From contig CAIONQ010000061.1 of assembly GCA_903859705.1 (NCBI GenBank), positions 51,305 to 115,304 on the forward strand: 64,000 bases of DNA. Direction: 5' to 3'. Of this stretch, positions 47,845 through 58,207 are shown one piece after another. Position 1 is the first letter of the stretch; each line of letters opens with the position of its first letter. Under the pieces are notes generated by a model, which made no database searches, was not told where the DNA came from, and worked only from the letters and a program-made list of their open reading frames with translations. Position numbers and translations under genes: made by a program. This stretch comes from an uncultured Chthonomonas sp. (GTDB lineage: Bacteria > Armatimonadota > Chthonomonadetes > Chthonomonadales > Chthonomonadaceae).

Positions 47845-48678
47845 ATGAAGTCAGGATACAAACAGAGCGCGTTTACACTCATCGAACTACTTGTTGTTAT
47901 AGCAATTATAGCGATACTCGCTGCGATTCTCTTCCCGGTATTCGCTCAGGCCCGGGAGAAAGCGCGCCAGGCAACGTGCACCTCCAACCTGAAGCAGATA
48001 GCCCTTGGAGAGCTGATGTACATTCAGGATTACGATGAAACCTTCTCGCCATCCAACACACCCAGCCCGGCTGGTATATCTGGCAACACCGGTTGGGCCC
48101 ACCTTATCGATCCCTACATCAAGGCCAATGTGCCGCAGGGAACCATTATTGGCGATCCGTTGAGCGTGTTTGTATGCCCGGATTTTAAGGTTTCCGATCT
48201 TGGCACAGCGGCGCAATCTCGCCCTAACAGCAGCTATGCTGCAAACCGCCTGCTGATGGCTGCAACTGCAAGCTTCCCAGCAGCCGGTTCCCCACAGTCT
48301 CTGGCAGGGGTTCAGTACGCTGGCCAAACGGTTCTGTTTGCCGAGGGTGAAGGCATCCGCTACTACACAGATGGCAACGATACGCAACAGCATGATGGTG
48401 AAGTGGCGAACGACCCACCAGGCACCAACGTTCAGCTGTTTGATGCAAACACATCTTACGTGGTTTCTCGCGGTCGCCATGCTGGTGGTTCTCAGTATGC
48501 CTTTTCCGATGGCCATGCAAAGCACTTCCAGGCGCCCAATCCAAACTACAAAAACGTTCCGTTGGGTGCAGCTGGCGCGTATGCCCCAACAAATGTAACA
48601 CCAACACTTAGCGGCAACGGCATTGTTTACTCCCGCGCTCAGTTCCCGAACGCAGCCGGCTGGTTTAACGAGAACTAA
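47845..48678 (+). CDS. DUF1559 type IV pilin-like protein with H-X9-DG motif
   Basis: The 277-aa product has a prepilin signal (SAFTLIELLVVIAIIAIL, Glu at +5), the sequence LFPVFAQAREKARQ characteristic of Armatimonadota, and CTSNLKQIALGELMYIQDYD. The C-terminal H-X9-DG motif is present in RHAGGSQYAFSDGHAK. It should be processed by a prepilin peptidase and exposed outside. Large paralog sets of these proteins exist in this phylum and their function is unknown. The region 47594-47844 upstream carries no gene. It lies 128 bases before ssuA on the same strand. Confidence 0.95.
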   Translation: MKSGYKQSAFTLIELLVVIAIIAILAAILFPVFAQAREKARQATCTSNLKQIALGELMYIQDYDETFSPSNTPSPAGISGNTGWAHLIDPYIKANVPQGTIIGDPLSVFVCPDFKVSDLGTAAQSRPNSSYAANRLLMAATASFPAAGSPQSLAGVQYAGQTVLFAEGEGIRYYTDGNDTQQHDGEVANDPPGTNVQLFDANTSYVVSRGRHAGGSQYAFSDGHAKHFQAPNPNYKNVPLGAAGAYAPTNVTPTLSGNGIVYSRAQFPNAAGWFNEN

Positions 48679-48714
48679 GCCAGGCACGCAGCCTGCTACC
48701 TCCAGTGAGCACTT

Positions 48715-48738
48715 CGGCCGATCTTTCCTGATCGGCCG
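48715..48738 (+). terminator. Hairpin between the pseudopilin and ssuA
   Basis: CGGCCGATC pairs perfectly with GATCGGCCG around a six-base loop. There is no good T tract, so it may end the pilin message, stabilise it, or bind a regulator. Confidence 0.45.
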
Positions 48739-48805
48739 ATGGCTTCTGAAGAACGGTTGGCATATCTCGCACTGTACAGATACCAGCCTGTAAAGAAGGA
48801 ACCTG

Positions 48806-49921
48806 ATGCCAGTAAATCCATCTCACAACTTCAGATCTAACAAATCGGCGAATAGTCAGGGCTCCGCCAGGCTGCCGATTATCGGTGCAGCTGTGCTCAT
48901 CGCTACGGGCGCTGTGCTCGGCATATCACTCAACAAAAAGCACCACAGCACATATGGTGTTTCCGGGCAAGTGCTCCGCGTTGGCTATCAGAAAAGCGGA
49001 ATCTTAAACCTCACCAGAACACGCGGTGAGCTGGATAAAAAGCTGGCGGCTCTGGGTGTTAAGACTGAATGGATCAGCTTCCCCGCTGGCCCACAGATTA
49101 CCGAGGCACTGGCTGTTGGTGGAATTGATGCGGGCTGGACCGGTGATGCGCCGGTGGTTTTTGCCCTGGCAACAAAATCCGATATTGTTTACGCAGCTAA
49201 CTCCGCTCCAGATAAAGATGGCCTTGCCCGTGCCGTGATCGTAAAAGAGAGCTCGCCAATTCGGCAGATTTATGATCTCAGGGGCAAACGTGTAGCGGTT
49301 CAGAAGGGATCCGGATCTCACAACCTGCTGGTTCAGGCACTGGAGAAGGCTGGCATTCCCTATACCGATATCAAGCCGGTGTATCTGGCGCCTGTGGATG
49401 GCAGAGCGGCATTTGAGGGCGGTAGTGTGGATGCCTGGGTTATTTGGGATCCATTTCTTGCCGGGGAACAGAAGCGGCTGAAAACCAGAAGCATTGCCGA
49501 TGGCAAGGATACAGTTACGCCGGGCGGTTTCTACCTCTCCACACGCAAATATGCGCGTGCCCATCCCGATCTGCTGCGTGCCCTGCTGGCAGCAGCAGAA
49601 GATACCACGCGCTGGGCGCAGCAGAACCCGCACCAGGCAGCGGAAGAGCTGGCCAAGCAGGCGAGTTTGGATGTTGATTCGCTAGAAACCACCATCCGAA
49701 GGCTCCACTCGCCAGCGGTAAGTTTTGCCGAAGCTGGCCCGGTTACCGATGAGGTGATTGCAGCTCAGCAGAAGGTAGCCGATGAGTTTCTGCGCATTGG
49801 GCTGTTGCCGCAGCGTGTGGATGCACGCAAAGGCCTGCTTACAGCAGGTGAGTACACGGCTTTGCGCATACCGGCAAACGGCGAAGCAAGTGTAAAGGTG
49901 GGGCAAATCCAAAAGCCATGA
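48806..49921 (+). CDS. ssuA: ABC transporter substrate-binding protein, sulfonate type
   Basis: The 371-aa product binds an organic sulfonate or similar compound outside the membrane. It has an N-terminal membrane segment (LPIIGAAVLIATGAVLGISL near residues 24-43) rather than a cleaved signal with clear end. The body matches SsuA: LRVGYQKSGILNLTRTRGEL, ITEALAVGGIDAGWTGDAPV, DLRGKRVAVQKGSGSHNLL, and WVIWDPFLA. AAGAAGGAAC lies before the ATG. Its stop overlaps the permease start. No monooxygenase SsuD is adjacent, so the substrate may be handled by other enzymes; aryl or alkyl sulfonates, taurine or nitrate-like ions are the alternatives. Confidence 0.9.
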   Translation: MPVNPSHNFRSNKSANSQGSARLPIIGAAVLIATGAVLGISLNKKHHSTYGVSGQVLRVGYQKSGILNLTRTRGELDKKLAALGVKTEWISFPAGPQITEALAVGGIDAGWTGDAPVVFALATKSDIVYAANSAPDKDGLARAVIVKESSPIRQIYDLRGKRVAVQKGSGSHNLLVQALEKAGIPYTDIKPVYLAPVDGRAAFEGGSVDAWVIWDPFLAGEQKRLKTRSIADGKDTVTPGGFYLSTRKYARAHPDLLRALLAAAEDTTRWAQQNPHQAAEELAKQASLDVDSLETTIRRLHSPAVSFAEAGPVTDEVIAAQQKVADEFLRIGLLPQRVDARKGLLTAGEYTALRIPANGEASVKVGQIQKP

Positions 49922-50691
49922 AACCAGTGCGCATTCTGGAATCAAGGTTCACTCCCTGGCTGCTGCCAGTGGCCCTTATCACCTTCTGGCAGATCCTCTC
50001 AAAAACGGGAACTCTGCCAGAGCGCATCCTGCCTTCCCCGGCCGCCGTAAGCGTCTCTGCATGGGTTCTGCTGAAATCTGGCGAGCTGCTAAAGCACATC
50101 GCTATAAGCTCCCTTCGGGCTTTTGGTGGGCTTGCAATTGGCGGCACGGCAGGGCTTGTGCTCGGGCTGGTTACAGGCCTCAATGCCACCGCATTTCGGC
50201 TGCTAGATACACCCATTCAGATGCTTCGCACCATTCCTAACCTGGCACTAATACCCATCGTAATTGTGTGGTTCGGCATAGGTGAAGAGGCCCGGGTGTT
50301 TCTGATAAGTGTTGGCGTGTTCTTCCCACTGTATGTTAACACGCTGCATGGCATCCGGAATGCCGACGCGGGGCTGGTTGAAATGGCAAGGGTGTATGGC
50401 CTCAGCAACCGGGCGGTTCTTACACAGGTAATTCTGCCGGCTTCACTGCCTTCCATCCTGAATGGCCTGCGCCTCGCTCTAGGGATTATGTGGGTAACCC
50501 TGATAGCGGCAGAAACACTTGCCGCCGAGGCTGGCATTGGCTACATGACCTACCAGGCAAGAGAGTTTCTGCGCACAGATATTGTGCTGGTAGGCATTCT
50601 GGTTTACGCCCTGCTTGGCAAGCTGGCAGATGTTATTTCGCGCGGCCTGGAACGCCGGCTGCTTCCCTGGCACAACGCTTATGCCCGTTAA
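49918..50691 (+). CDS. ssuC: ABC transporter permease, sulfonate type
   Basis: The 257-aa inner-membrane protein has six predicted helices and the EAA loop that docks the ATPase ([20 protein letters not shown] near residue 160). The pattern [20 protein letters not shown] is typical of SsuC/TauC permeases. The ATG overlaps the ssuA stop by four bases, and the gene overlaps the ATPase gene by 11 bases, so the three are translationally coupled. Confidence 0.93.
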   Translation: MKPVRILESRFTPWLLPVALITFWQILSKTGTLPERILPSPAAVSVSAWVLLKSGELLKHIAISSLRAFGGLAIGGTAGLVLGLVTGLNATAFRLLDTPIQMLRTIPNLALIPIVIVWFGIGEEARVFLISVGVFFPLYVNTLHGIRNADAGLVEMARVYGLSNRAVLTQVILPASLPSILNGLRLALGIMWVTLIAAETLAAEAGIGYMTYQAREFLRTDIVLVGILVYALLGKLADVISRGLERRLLPWHNAYAR

Positions 50692-51475
50692 CACACAACT
50701 GCAAACACACGCTGCCATACCTTCCACATCCCAAACACCGCGTGGTATCGGCTTTTCGTTACGAGGTGTGCACAAAGGCTTTGATGGCCGTGAGGTTCTC
50801 AAAGGGCTTAACCTCACCGTTCTTCCCGGCGAGGCAGTTGCCGTGGTAGGCAAAAGCGGGTGCGGCAAAAGCACGCTTCTCCGCCTGATTGCTGGCATCG
50901 ATAAACCAGATTCTGGCGAAATTGGCCTTTTCGGCACAGCCGGTGGCGTGCGCGTTATGTTTCAGGATGCCCGCCTGTTGCCATGGAAAACCGTTCGGGA
51001 TAACGTGGCGATTGGCCTACCCGCTGGCGAAAAGCGGCGTGCCGATGCGGCCCTGGCGAAGGTGGGACTGCTGGAACGTGCCGCAGATTGGCCTGCCGTG
51101 CTGAGTGGGGGCCAAAAGCAGCGCGTGGCTCTGGCCCGTGCGCTGGTTTCATCTCCGGGCCTTCTGCTGCTGGATGAACCGCTGGGTGCGCTGGATGCAC
51201 TAACCCGGTACGAAATGCGAGCGCTTATCGGTGAGATTCGCGCCGAACAGGGATTTTCTATGCTGCTTGTTACGCATGATGTGGAAGAGGCAGCCATTCT
51301 GGCAGACCGGGCTATTTGCCTGGCGGAGGGGGCGGTAGCACTGGATTGCCGCATCGAAACCGAGCACCCGGGAAGCCGAACTATCGAAGAGATTGCCCGC
51401 GCCGAGCGCACCATTCTAAACGCGGTGGTGGGCACAACATTTACTACGGAACCGTATGATGACAAGCATTTATAG
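50681..51475 (+). CDS. ssuB: ABC transporter ATPase, sulfonate type
   Basis: The 264-aa ATPase drives import. Walker A is GKSGCGKST near residue 66, the Q loop [11 protein letters not shown] near 99, the signature [15 protein letters not shown] near 145, Walker [14 protein letters not shown] near 165, and the switch His in [10 protein letters not shown] chose ATG 50681, since upstream in-frame codons lie inside the permease. It overlaps the DUF1592 gene by 20 bases, an unusual link of a transporter to that family. Confidence 0.95.
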   Translation: MPVNTQLQTHAAIPSTSQTPRGIGFSLRGVHKGFDGREVLKGLNLTVLPGEAVAVVGKSGCGKSTLLRLIAGIDKPDSGEIGLFGTAGGVRVMFQDARLLPWKTVRDNVAIGLPAGEKRRADAALAKVGLLERAADWPAVLSGGQKQRVALARALVSSPGLLLLDEPLGALDALTRYEMRALIGEIRAEQGFSMLLVTHDVEEAAILADRAICLAEGAVALDCRIETEHPGSRTIEEIARAERTILNAVVGTTFTTEPYDDKHL

Positions 51476-53948
51476 CAGAGCACGTACCCTGCGCACAAAA
51501 CACTTTAAGTTCGCGGCAGCCTTTGCAGCCGCCCCGGCAGCACTGCTGTTTACTGCTGCCGCAACCCATGGGCAAGGCCCCCTGCCTGCAAGGTATCGGG
51601 GTGATGCCGCAGACCCCAATAAGCTTATCCGCACCTATTGCGTTTCGTGCCACAGCGGCCAAAAAGCGGCGGGCGGGTTCAATTTTGCACATCTGGATGC
51701 ATCCCATCCAGAGAGATCTCCCGAAGCATGGGAGAAGGTGATACTCAAAATCAACTCTGGCATGATGCCGCCTGCAGGCCAGCCCAGGCCTGCCGTAAGC
51801 ACGGCAGCCAGAGCGATAAACACCCTCGCTGCTCAGATTGATCTGAATGCCGAGCGCCATCCCAACCCTGGAAGGCCGGCTCTACACCGCCTCAACCGCA
51901 CGGAGTACTCCAACGCGGTGAGGGATCTGCTGAATGTGCAGGTGGATACCGCAGCGCTGCTGCCGCCAGATGACATGAGCCGCGGCTTCGATAACATGTC
52001 TGAAGTCCTAAATGTATCGCCAACTCTGCTGGCAGCCTATGTGCGCGCCGCCTCCAGAATTAGCCGCGAAGCGCTGGGCGAGCCCCACGCCGCCCCCTCC
52101 GAAACGTTTTATCACGTGCCCTCCACTGTATCGCAGCTGCAGCACGCGGAAGGCGCACCGCCCGGAACTCGGGGCGGATTTGTATTTACTCACAACTTCC
52201 CGGCCGATGCGGAGTATGTGTTTACCTCGTCGCTATACTTCACAACCAACACTTTCCTATTCGGGCTGTTTTCCCAGGGCGAGCAGTTGGAAGTAGCAAT
52301 TGATGGCGAGCGCGTGGGCGTGTTTGCGGTTAACCCACGGATGAAGGGCGATGAAGTTCTTCGTACCGAAGCGGTGAAGGTAAAAGCTGGCCCACATGCT
52401 GTGAGCGTAAGCTTTGTTCAGAAGTTTGATGGCCCCATTGAAGACCTTGTACAGCCCTTTGATCACACGCTGGGCGACCTGTTTCTGGGGAGAACCCAGG
52501 GCCTCACGGGCCTGCCACACCTGAAAGATGTTGGTATTAAGGGCCCTTTCCAACCCACTGGTGTTTCTCAAACTCCCTCTCGCCAGCGCATTCTTATCCG
52601 CCGCCCCAATGGCCCGGAGGATGAGATTGCCTCGGCACGCACGGTGCTCACTGCCCTCGCACGCCAGGCTTACCGCCGTCCGCCGCTGCCGCATGATATC
52701 GATGTGCTGCTCTCGCTTTACCGCCAGGCTGCCGAAAAGGGAGGCTACGAAGAGGGCCTGCGGTTGGCTATTCAGGGGCTGCTGGTAAACCCGCAGTTTA
52801 TATTCCGCTTCGAGCGCACCCCGGTTCGCACGGCAGGAACGGGAGCCTACCGCATTAGCGATCTGGAACTGGCATCCCGAATATCGTTCTTCCTCTGGAG
52901 CAGCGGTCCGGATGCAAGGCTTATTGATCTGGCAGCCTCAGGCCGCCTGCGGGATAGGGCCGTGCTGGAACAGGAGGTGCGCCGATTACTGAAAGATCCT
53001 CGCAGCGAGGCACTGGCCAGCAACTTTGCCGGCCAATGGCTGCATCTGCGCAACCTCAGCGATATCCAGCCAGATCTATTCACATTTCCCAACGCCAATC
53101 AAAACCTTATCAAGGCGATGCATAAGGAGACAGAGCTGTTTTTTGCCAGCATTGTTCAAAACGATGCCCCGGTACAGGATCTGCTCACCGCCGATTACAC
53201 TTTTGTTAATGAACAGCTTGCACGCCATTACAAGATCCCCAATGTGGCCGGAGACGCATTTCAGCGCGTGCAAATATCGGATCCCAACAGGAGGGGGCTA
53301 CTGGGCCAGGCCAGCGTTCTCACCGTTACCTCCTTTGCCAACCGCACTTCCCCGGTTCTGCGCGGCAAGTGGGTGCTGGATAACCTGCTTGGCGCCCCGC
53401 CACCCGCGCCACCCGCTGCTGTGCCGCCGCTTGCAGAAAACAGCCAGGGCATAACGCCCAGAACCGTGCGAGAACGCCTGGAGGAGCACCGTAAGAACCC
53501 CTCCTGCGCGGGTTGCCACAACATCATGGATCCGGTTGGACTGGCTCTTGAGAATTTTGATGCCACCGGTGCATGGCGCAGCCGCGACAACGGATTCGCC
53601 ATTGATGCCACGGGCAAACTGGTGGATGGCACAAAGCTAACTGATCCTATAACCCTGCGTAAAGCCCTGCTGTCACATAAGGATGCGTTTGAAACTGCGT
53701 TCTCCCGCCGTCTGCTAACCTACGCGCTGGGCCGGGGCGCCGAGTATTACGATATGCCCGCTGTGCGTGGAATTAAGCGCCGAGCAGAGCGTGAGGGTGG
53801 CAAGTTCTCCTCACTTGTGCTCGGTATTGTTGAAAGCGCTCCATTCCAACTGCGCTCAGAAACCCCTACCAATAACAAAAACACCTCGGGTCGCAAAGGC
53901 GATTTCGCTCTTAATAAGGAAGCCGGTTCAGCCAATGTTCATCACTAA
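51456..53948 (+). CDS. Exported DUF1592-family cytochrome-type protein
   Basis: The 830-aa product belongs to the planctomycete-type cytochrome group with DUF1587, DUF1595, DUF1592, DUF1588 and DUF1585 domains in order. A signal-like N-terminus ends near residue 35. CVSCH near residue 60 and CAGCH near 688 are two heme c motifs. Other marks are [19 protein letters not shown] near 145, [16 protein letters not shown] near 405, [13 protein letters not shown] near 445, and [15 protein letters not shown]. These large periplasmic proteins are usually paired with DUF1552 partners; their substrate is unknown. It overlaps both its neighbours. Confidence 0.92.
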   Translation: MMTSIYSRARTLRTKHFKFAAAFAAAPAALLFTAAATHGQGPLPARYRGDAADPNKLIRTYCVSCHSGQKAAGGFNFAHLDASHPERSPEAWEKVILKINSGMMPPAGQPRPAVSTAARAINTLAAQIDLNAERHPNPGRPALHRLNRTEYSNAVRDLLNVQVDTAALLPPDDMSRGFDNMSEVLNVSPTLLAAYVRAASRISREALGEPHAAPSETFYHVPSTVSQLQHAEGAPPGTRGGFVFTHNFPADAEYVFTSSLYFTTNTFLFGLFSQGEQLEVAIDGERVGVFAVNPRMKGDEVLRTEAVKVKAGPHAVSVSFVQKFDGPIEDLVQPFDHTLGDLFLGRTQGLTGLPHLKDVGIKGPFQPTGVSQTPSRQRILIRRPNGPEDEIASARTVLTALARQAYRRPPLPHDIDVLLSLYRQAAEKGGYEEGLRLAIQGLLVNPQFIFRFERTPVRTAGTGAYRISDLELASRISFFLWSSGPDARLIDLAASGRLRDRAVLEQEVRRLLKDPRSEALASNFAGQWLHLRNLSDIQPDLFTFPNANQNLIKAMHKETELFFASIVQNDAPVQDLLTADYTFVNEQLARHYKIPNVAGDAFQRVQISDPNRRGLLGQASVLTVTSFANRTSPVLRGKWVLDNLLGAPPPAPPAAVPPLAENSQGITPRTVRERLEEHRKNPSCAGCHNIMDPVGLALENFDATGAWRSRDNGFAIDATGKLVDGTKLTDPITLRKALLSHKDAFETAFSRRLLTYALGRGAEYYDMPAVRGIKRRAEREGGKFSSLVLGIVESAPFQLRSETPTNNKNTSGRKGDFALNKEAGSANVHH

Positions 53949-55308
53949 GAAGCAGCTATCCAGGCGCGCCGTGTTAAAAGGGGCGGGTGCCGCCGTTGCC
54001 CTGCCCTTTCTGGAGTCTATGGTAGGGGCACAGGTACCCACAAAAGGCTCTGCGGCCGACCCTAAAACGCGCTTTACCGCCATCGAAATGGTGCATGGCG
54101 CAGCGGGCAGCTCACCTACAGGCAGGGCAAAAAACTACTGGTCGCCGGCAAAGGTGGGCTCAGATTTTGAGTTCACAACCTCGCTTAAGTCGCTGGAACC
54201 TTTTCGAGATTACATCACCATTGTTAGCGATACCGATCTTCACAATGCGATGTCGCTGTCTCCGGCAGAAGAGGGTGCCGATCATACACGCTCATCGGCC
54301 GTTTTCCTAACTGCGTCGCATCCACGGATGACAGAAGGTTCAGACATCCTTGCTGGCCCCTCTATCGATCAGATCTATGCGCGCTATGCCGGGCGAAACA
54401 CGCCGCTCCCATCTATTCAGCTCTGCATAGAGGATGTGGGCTCACTATCTGGCGCATGCGGATTTGGTTACAGCTGCGTATATGCAAACACCATCAGCTG
54501 GGCCGGGCCGACCACACCGCTGCCTATGGAGCGCAACCCGAGGGCCGTATTCGAGCAGCTATTTGGAGATGGCGCTTCCCCTACAGAGCGTGCAAGGCGC
54601 CAGGCGGCAGATAGATCGGTGCTGGATACCGTTATCTCGGAGGTAAAGCTGCTTAACAAGGATCTGCCGCGTACCGATAGATCCCGTCTATCCGAGTATC
54701 TGGAAGATGTGCGTGAGGTGGAGCGCCGCATTCAGAAGCTTGAGAAGTTTAACGCTGCCGGCCACGGCGGTTTGAACATCGAAGCCCCAATTGGCGTGCC
54801 AGATACGTTTGAAGAGCATTCTCAAATTCTGTTTGATCTTCAGGTTCTTGCCTTTACCACCGATGTTACCAGGGTGTCCTCGTTCAAACTCGGCCGAGAT
54901 GTTAGCTCACGCATCTACCCGGCAAGTGGTGTTAAGTCGCCGTTCCACGCTCTATCTCACCACGGCGAAAGCCCGGCAAAACTGGAAGAGTTTGCACGCC
55001 TCAATGCCTACCATGTAAGCAAGGCCGCCTACTTTATAGACCGCCTGAAAAACACCCCGGATGGCGATGGCAATCTGTTGGATCACACGTTGGTGCTGTA
55101 CGGAAGCCCCATGGGAGATTCCCATGTTCATGAGCACAAGCACCTGCCCATCTTCCTGGCGGGTAAGGCTGGCGGCGCGCTAAAAGGTAACCGGCACATA
55201 AGGTGCGCCGAAGGCACGCCTATGGCCAATGTGCTGCTTACGGTGCTGCACAGGCTGGGCGTAGACGCCAAACATATTGGCGATAGCACTGGGGAGGTGG
55301 CGTTATGA
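53935..55308 (+). CDS. Exported DUF1552-family protein
   Basis: The 457-aa product starts at ATG 53935, with AAGGAAG upstream; the frame reaches back to 53767 inside the preceding gene. The N-terminus carries a twin-arginine-like signal, SRRAVLKGAGAAVALPFLES. The body matches DUF1552: TRFTAIEMVHGAAGSSPTG, ARLNAYHVSKAAYFIDRL, and YGSPMGDSHVHEHKHLPIFL near residue 388, which resemble a metal-binding alkaline phosphatase-like fold (DUF1501 relatives). It is the standard partner of the DUF1592 protein. It overlaps DUF1592 by 14 bases and the ankyrin gene by four. Confidence 0.92.
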   Translation: MFITKKQLSRRAVLKGAGAAVALPFLESMVGAQVPTKGSAADPKTRFTAIEMVHGAAGSSPTGRAKNYWSPAKVGSDFEFTTSLKSLEPFRDYITIVSDTDLHNAMSLSPAEEGADHTRSSAVFLTASHPRMTEGSDILAGPSIDQIYARYAGRNTPLPSIQLCIEDVGSLSGACGFGYSCVYANTISWAGPTTPLPMERNPRAVFEQLFGDGASPTERARRQAADRSVLDTVISEVKLLNKDLPRTDRSRLSEYLEDVREVERRIQKLEKFNAAGHGGLNIEAPIGVPDTFEEHSQILFDLQVLAFTTDVTRVSSFKLGRDVSSRIYPASGVKSPFHALSHHGESPAKLEEFARLNAYHVSKAAYFIDRLKNTPDGDGNLLDHTLVLYGSPMGDSHVHEHKHLPIFLAGKAGGALKGNRHIRCAEGTPMANVLLTVLHRLGVDAKHIGDSTGEVAL

Positions 55309-57233
55309 AATTACTATCCGTATCTGCATGGCTCACCACGGCCGCCGTGATTGCAGCCTGCTCGGCTCCGCTTTGCGCCTATGCAGCAGGCTCTGAAGTG
55401 GCGGCAGCGGCACGATCGCGGCAGTATGAGCTTGTGCGTAGCCTGCTGAAAGAGAAGAAAGACGTTAACGCCCCTCTGCCAGATGGCGTTACCGCCCTCC
55501 ACTGGGCCGTGCTTAATGGGGATGTAAAGCTGGCAAACCTCTTGCTTGGCGCGGGTGCCAACCCGAAAACCGCCTCGCGTGTGGATGGCATATCTCCTCT
55601 TTACACGGCTGCACAAATCGGAAGCCCGGTACTTACCAGGACGCTTCTGAAAGCCGGGGCAGATGCGAATACTGCCAATACAAACGGCACCACCCCACTT
55701 ATGGTTGCAGCCGCATCTGGCAGCGTGGATACCGTGCGGGAGCTGTTGGATCATGGGGCAAAGATCGATGCTGTAGACACAGTGAACGGGCAAAGTGCCC
55801 TTATGTTTGCAGCCGCGAAAGACAGAGCGGACGTGATTCGCTACCTCATTGGCCACGGAGCGAACCACCATGCCACTTCTACAGTGGTTAAGCTTGGAAG
55901 GCAACAGTTTGATGACGATGGCAACCCGATAGGCGGCGATGCTGCCGGAGGGGCCAGAGGCCAGGGGCGCCGCAGACGTCCGGGCGGAACCGCCGGCGGC
56001 GCCAATGGCAGCGGGGAGGGCGCACCTGCCCGCCCGGCAAATGCCAACCCCCTGCTTTCAGATGATATTTTTGGCGGCGACGAACCGGCCCCTCGCCCCA
56101 CTCGCGGAACCGCGTCAGCAGGCGATACCACAAAGCCAGCCGCGCCCAAACCTGCAGAAGAGGCCGCTGCCAATCCTGGTGGTGGCCAACCTGCAGTGGG
56201 TTTCGGCCAGCGGCCGGCAAACACCAGTGCTGGTGGCGCAAGGCCGGCCGGGTTTGCTGCTGCAGCTGGCAGGCGAGCCAGCGCCATAACCCGCGGCGGA
56301 AACACAGCGCTAATTCTTGCTGCGCGGGAAGGCAACCTCTCGGCAGTGCAGGCGCTGGTAGGTTCGAAAGCAGAGATTGATCAGCCCAATGCCGGAGACA
56401 AAACTACTCCTCTGCTGGCAGCCATCTGTAACGGCCACTTCGATGTTGCCAAATTTCTGCTGGATTATGGGGCAAGCGCCAACCAGCCCAGTATTGATGG
56501 GCTTACGCCACTCTATGCGGTGATAGATACAAAGTACGCACCACAAACATGGACCCCCAACCCGGATACGGATCACGATCAAACCAGCTACACCGATCTT
56601 ATCAAAGCACTAATTGATAAGGGGGCAAACGTTAACGCAAAGCTTGTTAAAAAGCTGTGGTTTCGGCCCACCCACCACGATGAATGCTGGGTAGGAACCG
56701 CAGGTTCAACACCCTTCTGGCGAGCGGCTCAGGCGCTTGACTTAAGCGTGATGAAGTTGTTGATTGCACATGGTGCCGATCCGAAAGTTTCGAGCGACGA
56801 TGGCGACAACGCCCTTATGGTGGCTGCTGGCCTGGGCTGGAACGGCAACTTCACCATCCAGGCCGCCACCCCTGCCGTGGAAGTGATCAAGTACTGCCTG
56901 CAGCTTGGCCTCGATCCCAAAGCGCAGGATGCGCAGGGATATACGGCGATTGGCGGTGCGGCCTACCGGGGAGATATCGATACCATCAAGTTGCTTGTTG
57001 CCGCCGGTGCCCGGCTTGATACGCGCAATCAACGTGGTTGGTCGGTTACCGATATGGCAAACGGACCCTCGCTTCGATCCAGCGTACCGGTTAAGCACCC
57101 GGAAGCAGTTTCTCTGCTGCTCAAGCTTGGGGCGCCAGCGCTTACTCCCACGGATGATGAAGAGATCCTCGGTATCATTCGGCGCAAAGTTAGCCAGCCG
57201 TCGGTGCCGGCCAGCGGCGAAAAACAGCCTTAG
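55305..57233 (+). CDS. Exported ankyrin-repeat protein
   Basis: The 642-aa product has a signal peptide to about residue 28. Ankyrin repeats occur in two blocks, residues 30-190 (for example GVTALHWAVLNGDVKLANLL and GTTPLMVAAASGSVDTVREL) and 330-600 (GNTALILAAREGNLSAVQAL, GYTAIGGAAYRGDIDTIKLL). Between them lies a linker of about 140 residues rich in Gly, Ala and Pro, likely disordered. Ankyrin proteins of this type are regularly found next to DUF1592 and DUF1552 genes and may scaffold the complex outside the cytoplasm. The ATG overlaps the DUF1552 stop. Confidence 0.92.
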   Translation: MKLLSVSAWLTTAAVIAACSAPLCAYAAGSEVAAAARSRQYELVRSLLKEKKDVNAPLPDGVTALHWAVLNGDVKLANLLLGAGANPKTASRVDGISPLYTAAQIGSPVLTRTLLKAGADANTANTNGTTPLMVAAASGSVDTVRELLDHGAKIDAVDTVNGQSALMFAAAKDRADVIRYLIGHGANHHATSTVVKLGRQQFDDDGNPIGGDAAGGARGQGRRRRPGGTAGGANGSGEGAPARPANANPLLSDDIFGGDEPAPRPTRGTASAGDTTKPAAPKPAEEAAANPGGGQPAVGFGQRPANTSAGGARPAGFAAAAGRRASAITRGGNTALILAAREGNLSAVQALVGSKAEIDQPNAGDKTTPLLAAICNGHFDVAKFLLDYGASANQPSIDGLTPLYAVIDTKYAPQTWTPNPDTDHDQTSYTDLIKALIDKGANVNAKLVKKLWFRPTHHDECWVGTAGSTPFWRAAQALDLSVMKLLIAHGADPKVSSDDGDNALMVAAGLGWNGNFTIQAATPAVEVIKYCLQLGLDPKAQDAQGYTAIGGAAYRGDIDTIKLLVAAGARLDTRNQRGWSVTDMANGPSLRSSVPVKHPEAVSLLLKLGAPALTPTDDEEILGIIRRKVSQPSVPASGEKQP

Positions 57234-57261
57234 TAGAACATCGGACTTAAAGGAGATAAAC

Positions 57262-58098
57262 ATGCATGCCTTGAGAGGAATTAAACTAACATTGAGCGTG
57301 TTGGTAACGGCGGCGGCAATCGGGTATTCTGTCGGGCCAGTAAGAGCCCAACAGAAGGAAGAGCTGGATTTGGAACTGCTTACCTGGCAGGAACTGAAAA
57401 AAGCAATCCACGAACAGGGCAAAACCACCGCTCTGGTATTTAATGGCGGCACAGAGCAGCGGGGCCCACAGGGTGTTACAGGCGCACATACCTTTGTTGC
57501 GAAGGCGGTTGGCCTCGAGATTGCCCACAAGCTTGGCAACGCGATTCTGGCACCGGTTCTGCCATTCTCTATTAACCGCGCCAGCTCTGCTCTACCGGGC
57601 ACCATCGGCCTCTCCAGCGAGGCTTTTGCGGCGGTAAACCAGGAGGTTGCAGAGCAGCTGCTAACCAACGGCTTTACCAATGTGGTGCTTCTGGGCGATC
57701 ATGGCGGCGGCCAGAGAGAGCTGAAAGATGTTGCAGAACGCCTGAACACAAAGTATGCTGCACAGGGCAAACATGTTGTTTACTGTGCAGATGTGTACCG
57801 TAAAGCTGGTTCGGAATTTAACAAGTGGTTGACGGCGCACAACTTGCCGGTTGGGCAGCACGCCTCTATCAAAGACACTTCTGAGCTGTTGTACCTGGAA
57901 GGCAATCGAGCCTGGATTCGGAAAGAGCAGCTGCCAACCGCGGTAGGCAATGGCGGCGGCGGCGAAGAGGGCGGAAACGGGATTAGCGGGGATGCTCGCA
58001 AGTCTTCGCCAGAGATCGGCAAGGTTATCTCCGGAATGAAGGTAGATTTTGCAGTGGAAGAGATACGCAAACTGCTTGCCGAAAAGCCCGCCAAATAA
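57262..58098 (+). CDS. Exported creatininase-family protein
   Basis: The 278-aa product starts at ATG 57262 with AAAGGAG upstream. A signal peptide ends VRAQ near residue 30. The creatininase fold is recognisable: LVFNGGTEQRGPQGVTGAH near residue 57-75, and VVLLGDHGGGQRELKDVAE near 142. The classic metal ligands are partly missing (EQHGPH has become EQRGPQ), so the catalytic metal site is altered or lost. A late insert of Gly and Glu (about residues 231-240) is also present. It is 28 bases after the ankyrin gene and is the last gene of the operon. Confidence 0.85.
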   Translation: MHALRGIKLTLSVLVTAAAIGYSVGPVRAQQKEELDLELLTWQELKKAIHEQGKTTALVFNGGTEQRGPQGVTGAHTFVAKAVGLEIAHKLGNAILAPVLPFSINRASSALPGTIGLSSEAFAAVNQEVAEQLLTNGFTNVVLLGDHGGGQRELKDVAERLNTKYAAQGKHVVYCADVYRKAGSEFNKWLTAHNLPVGQHASIKDTSELLYLEGNRAWIRKEQLPTAVGNGGGGEEGGNGISGDARKSSPEIGKVISGMKVDFAVEEIRKLLAEKPAK

Positions 58099-58140
58099 GG
58101 GTGACCATGCGCAACCTGGCAACAAGTTGTGAAACAATAA

Positions 58141-58194
58141 AGCTGCGGCAGCCGATATTTCCGAATCCGGAAGGCGGCCACCGCAGCTCTGTTT
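58141..58194 (+). terminator. Terminator of the ssu-DUF1592 operon
   Basis: AGCTGCGG pairs with CCGCAGCT, with inner AGCCG-like and TTTCC/GGAA pairs, followed by CTGTTTCTG. It lies 43 bases after the creatininase-family stop. Confidence 0.7.
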
Positions 58195-58207
58195 CTGTAT
58201 GCCGAAT

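Noticed and set aside
55841..56335. Long minus-strand frame inside the ankyrin gene
   Set aside because: It is the complement of the Gly-, Ala- and Pro-rich linker; low-complexity GC-rich sequence leaves opposite frames open.
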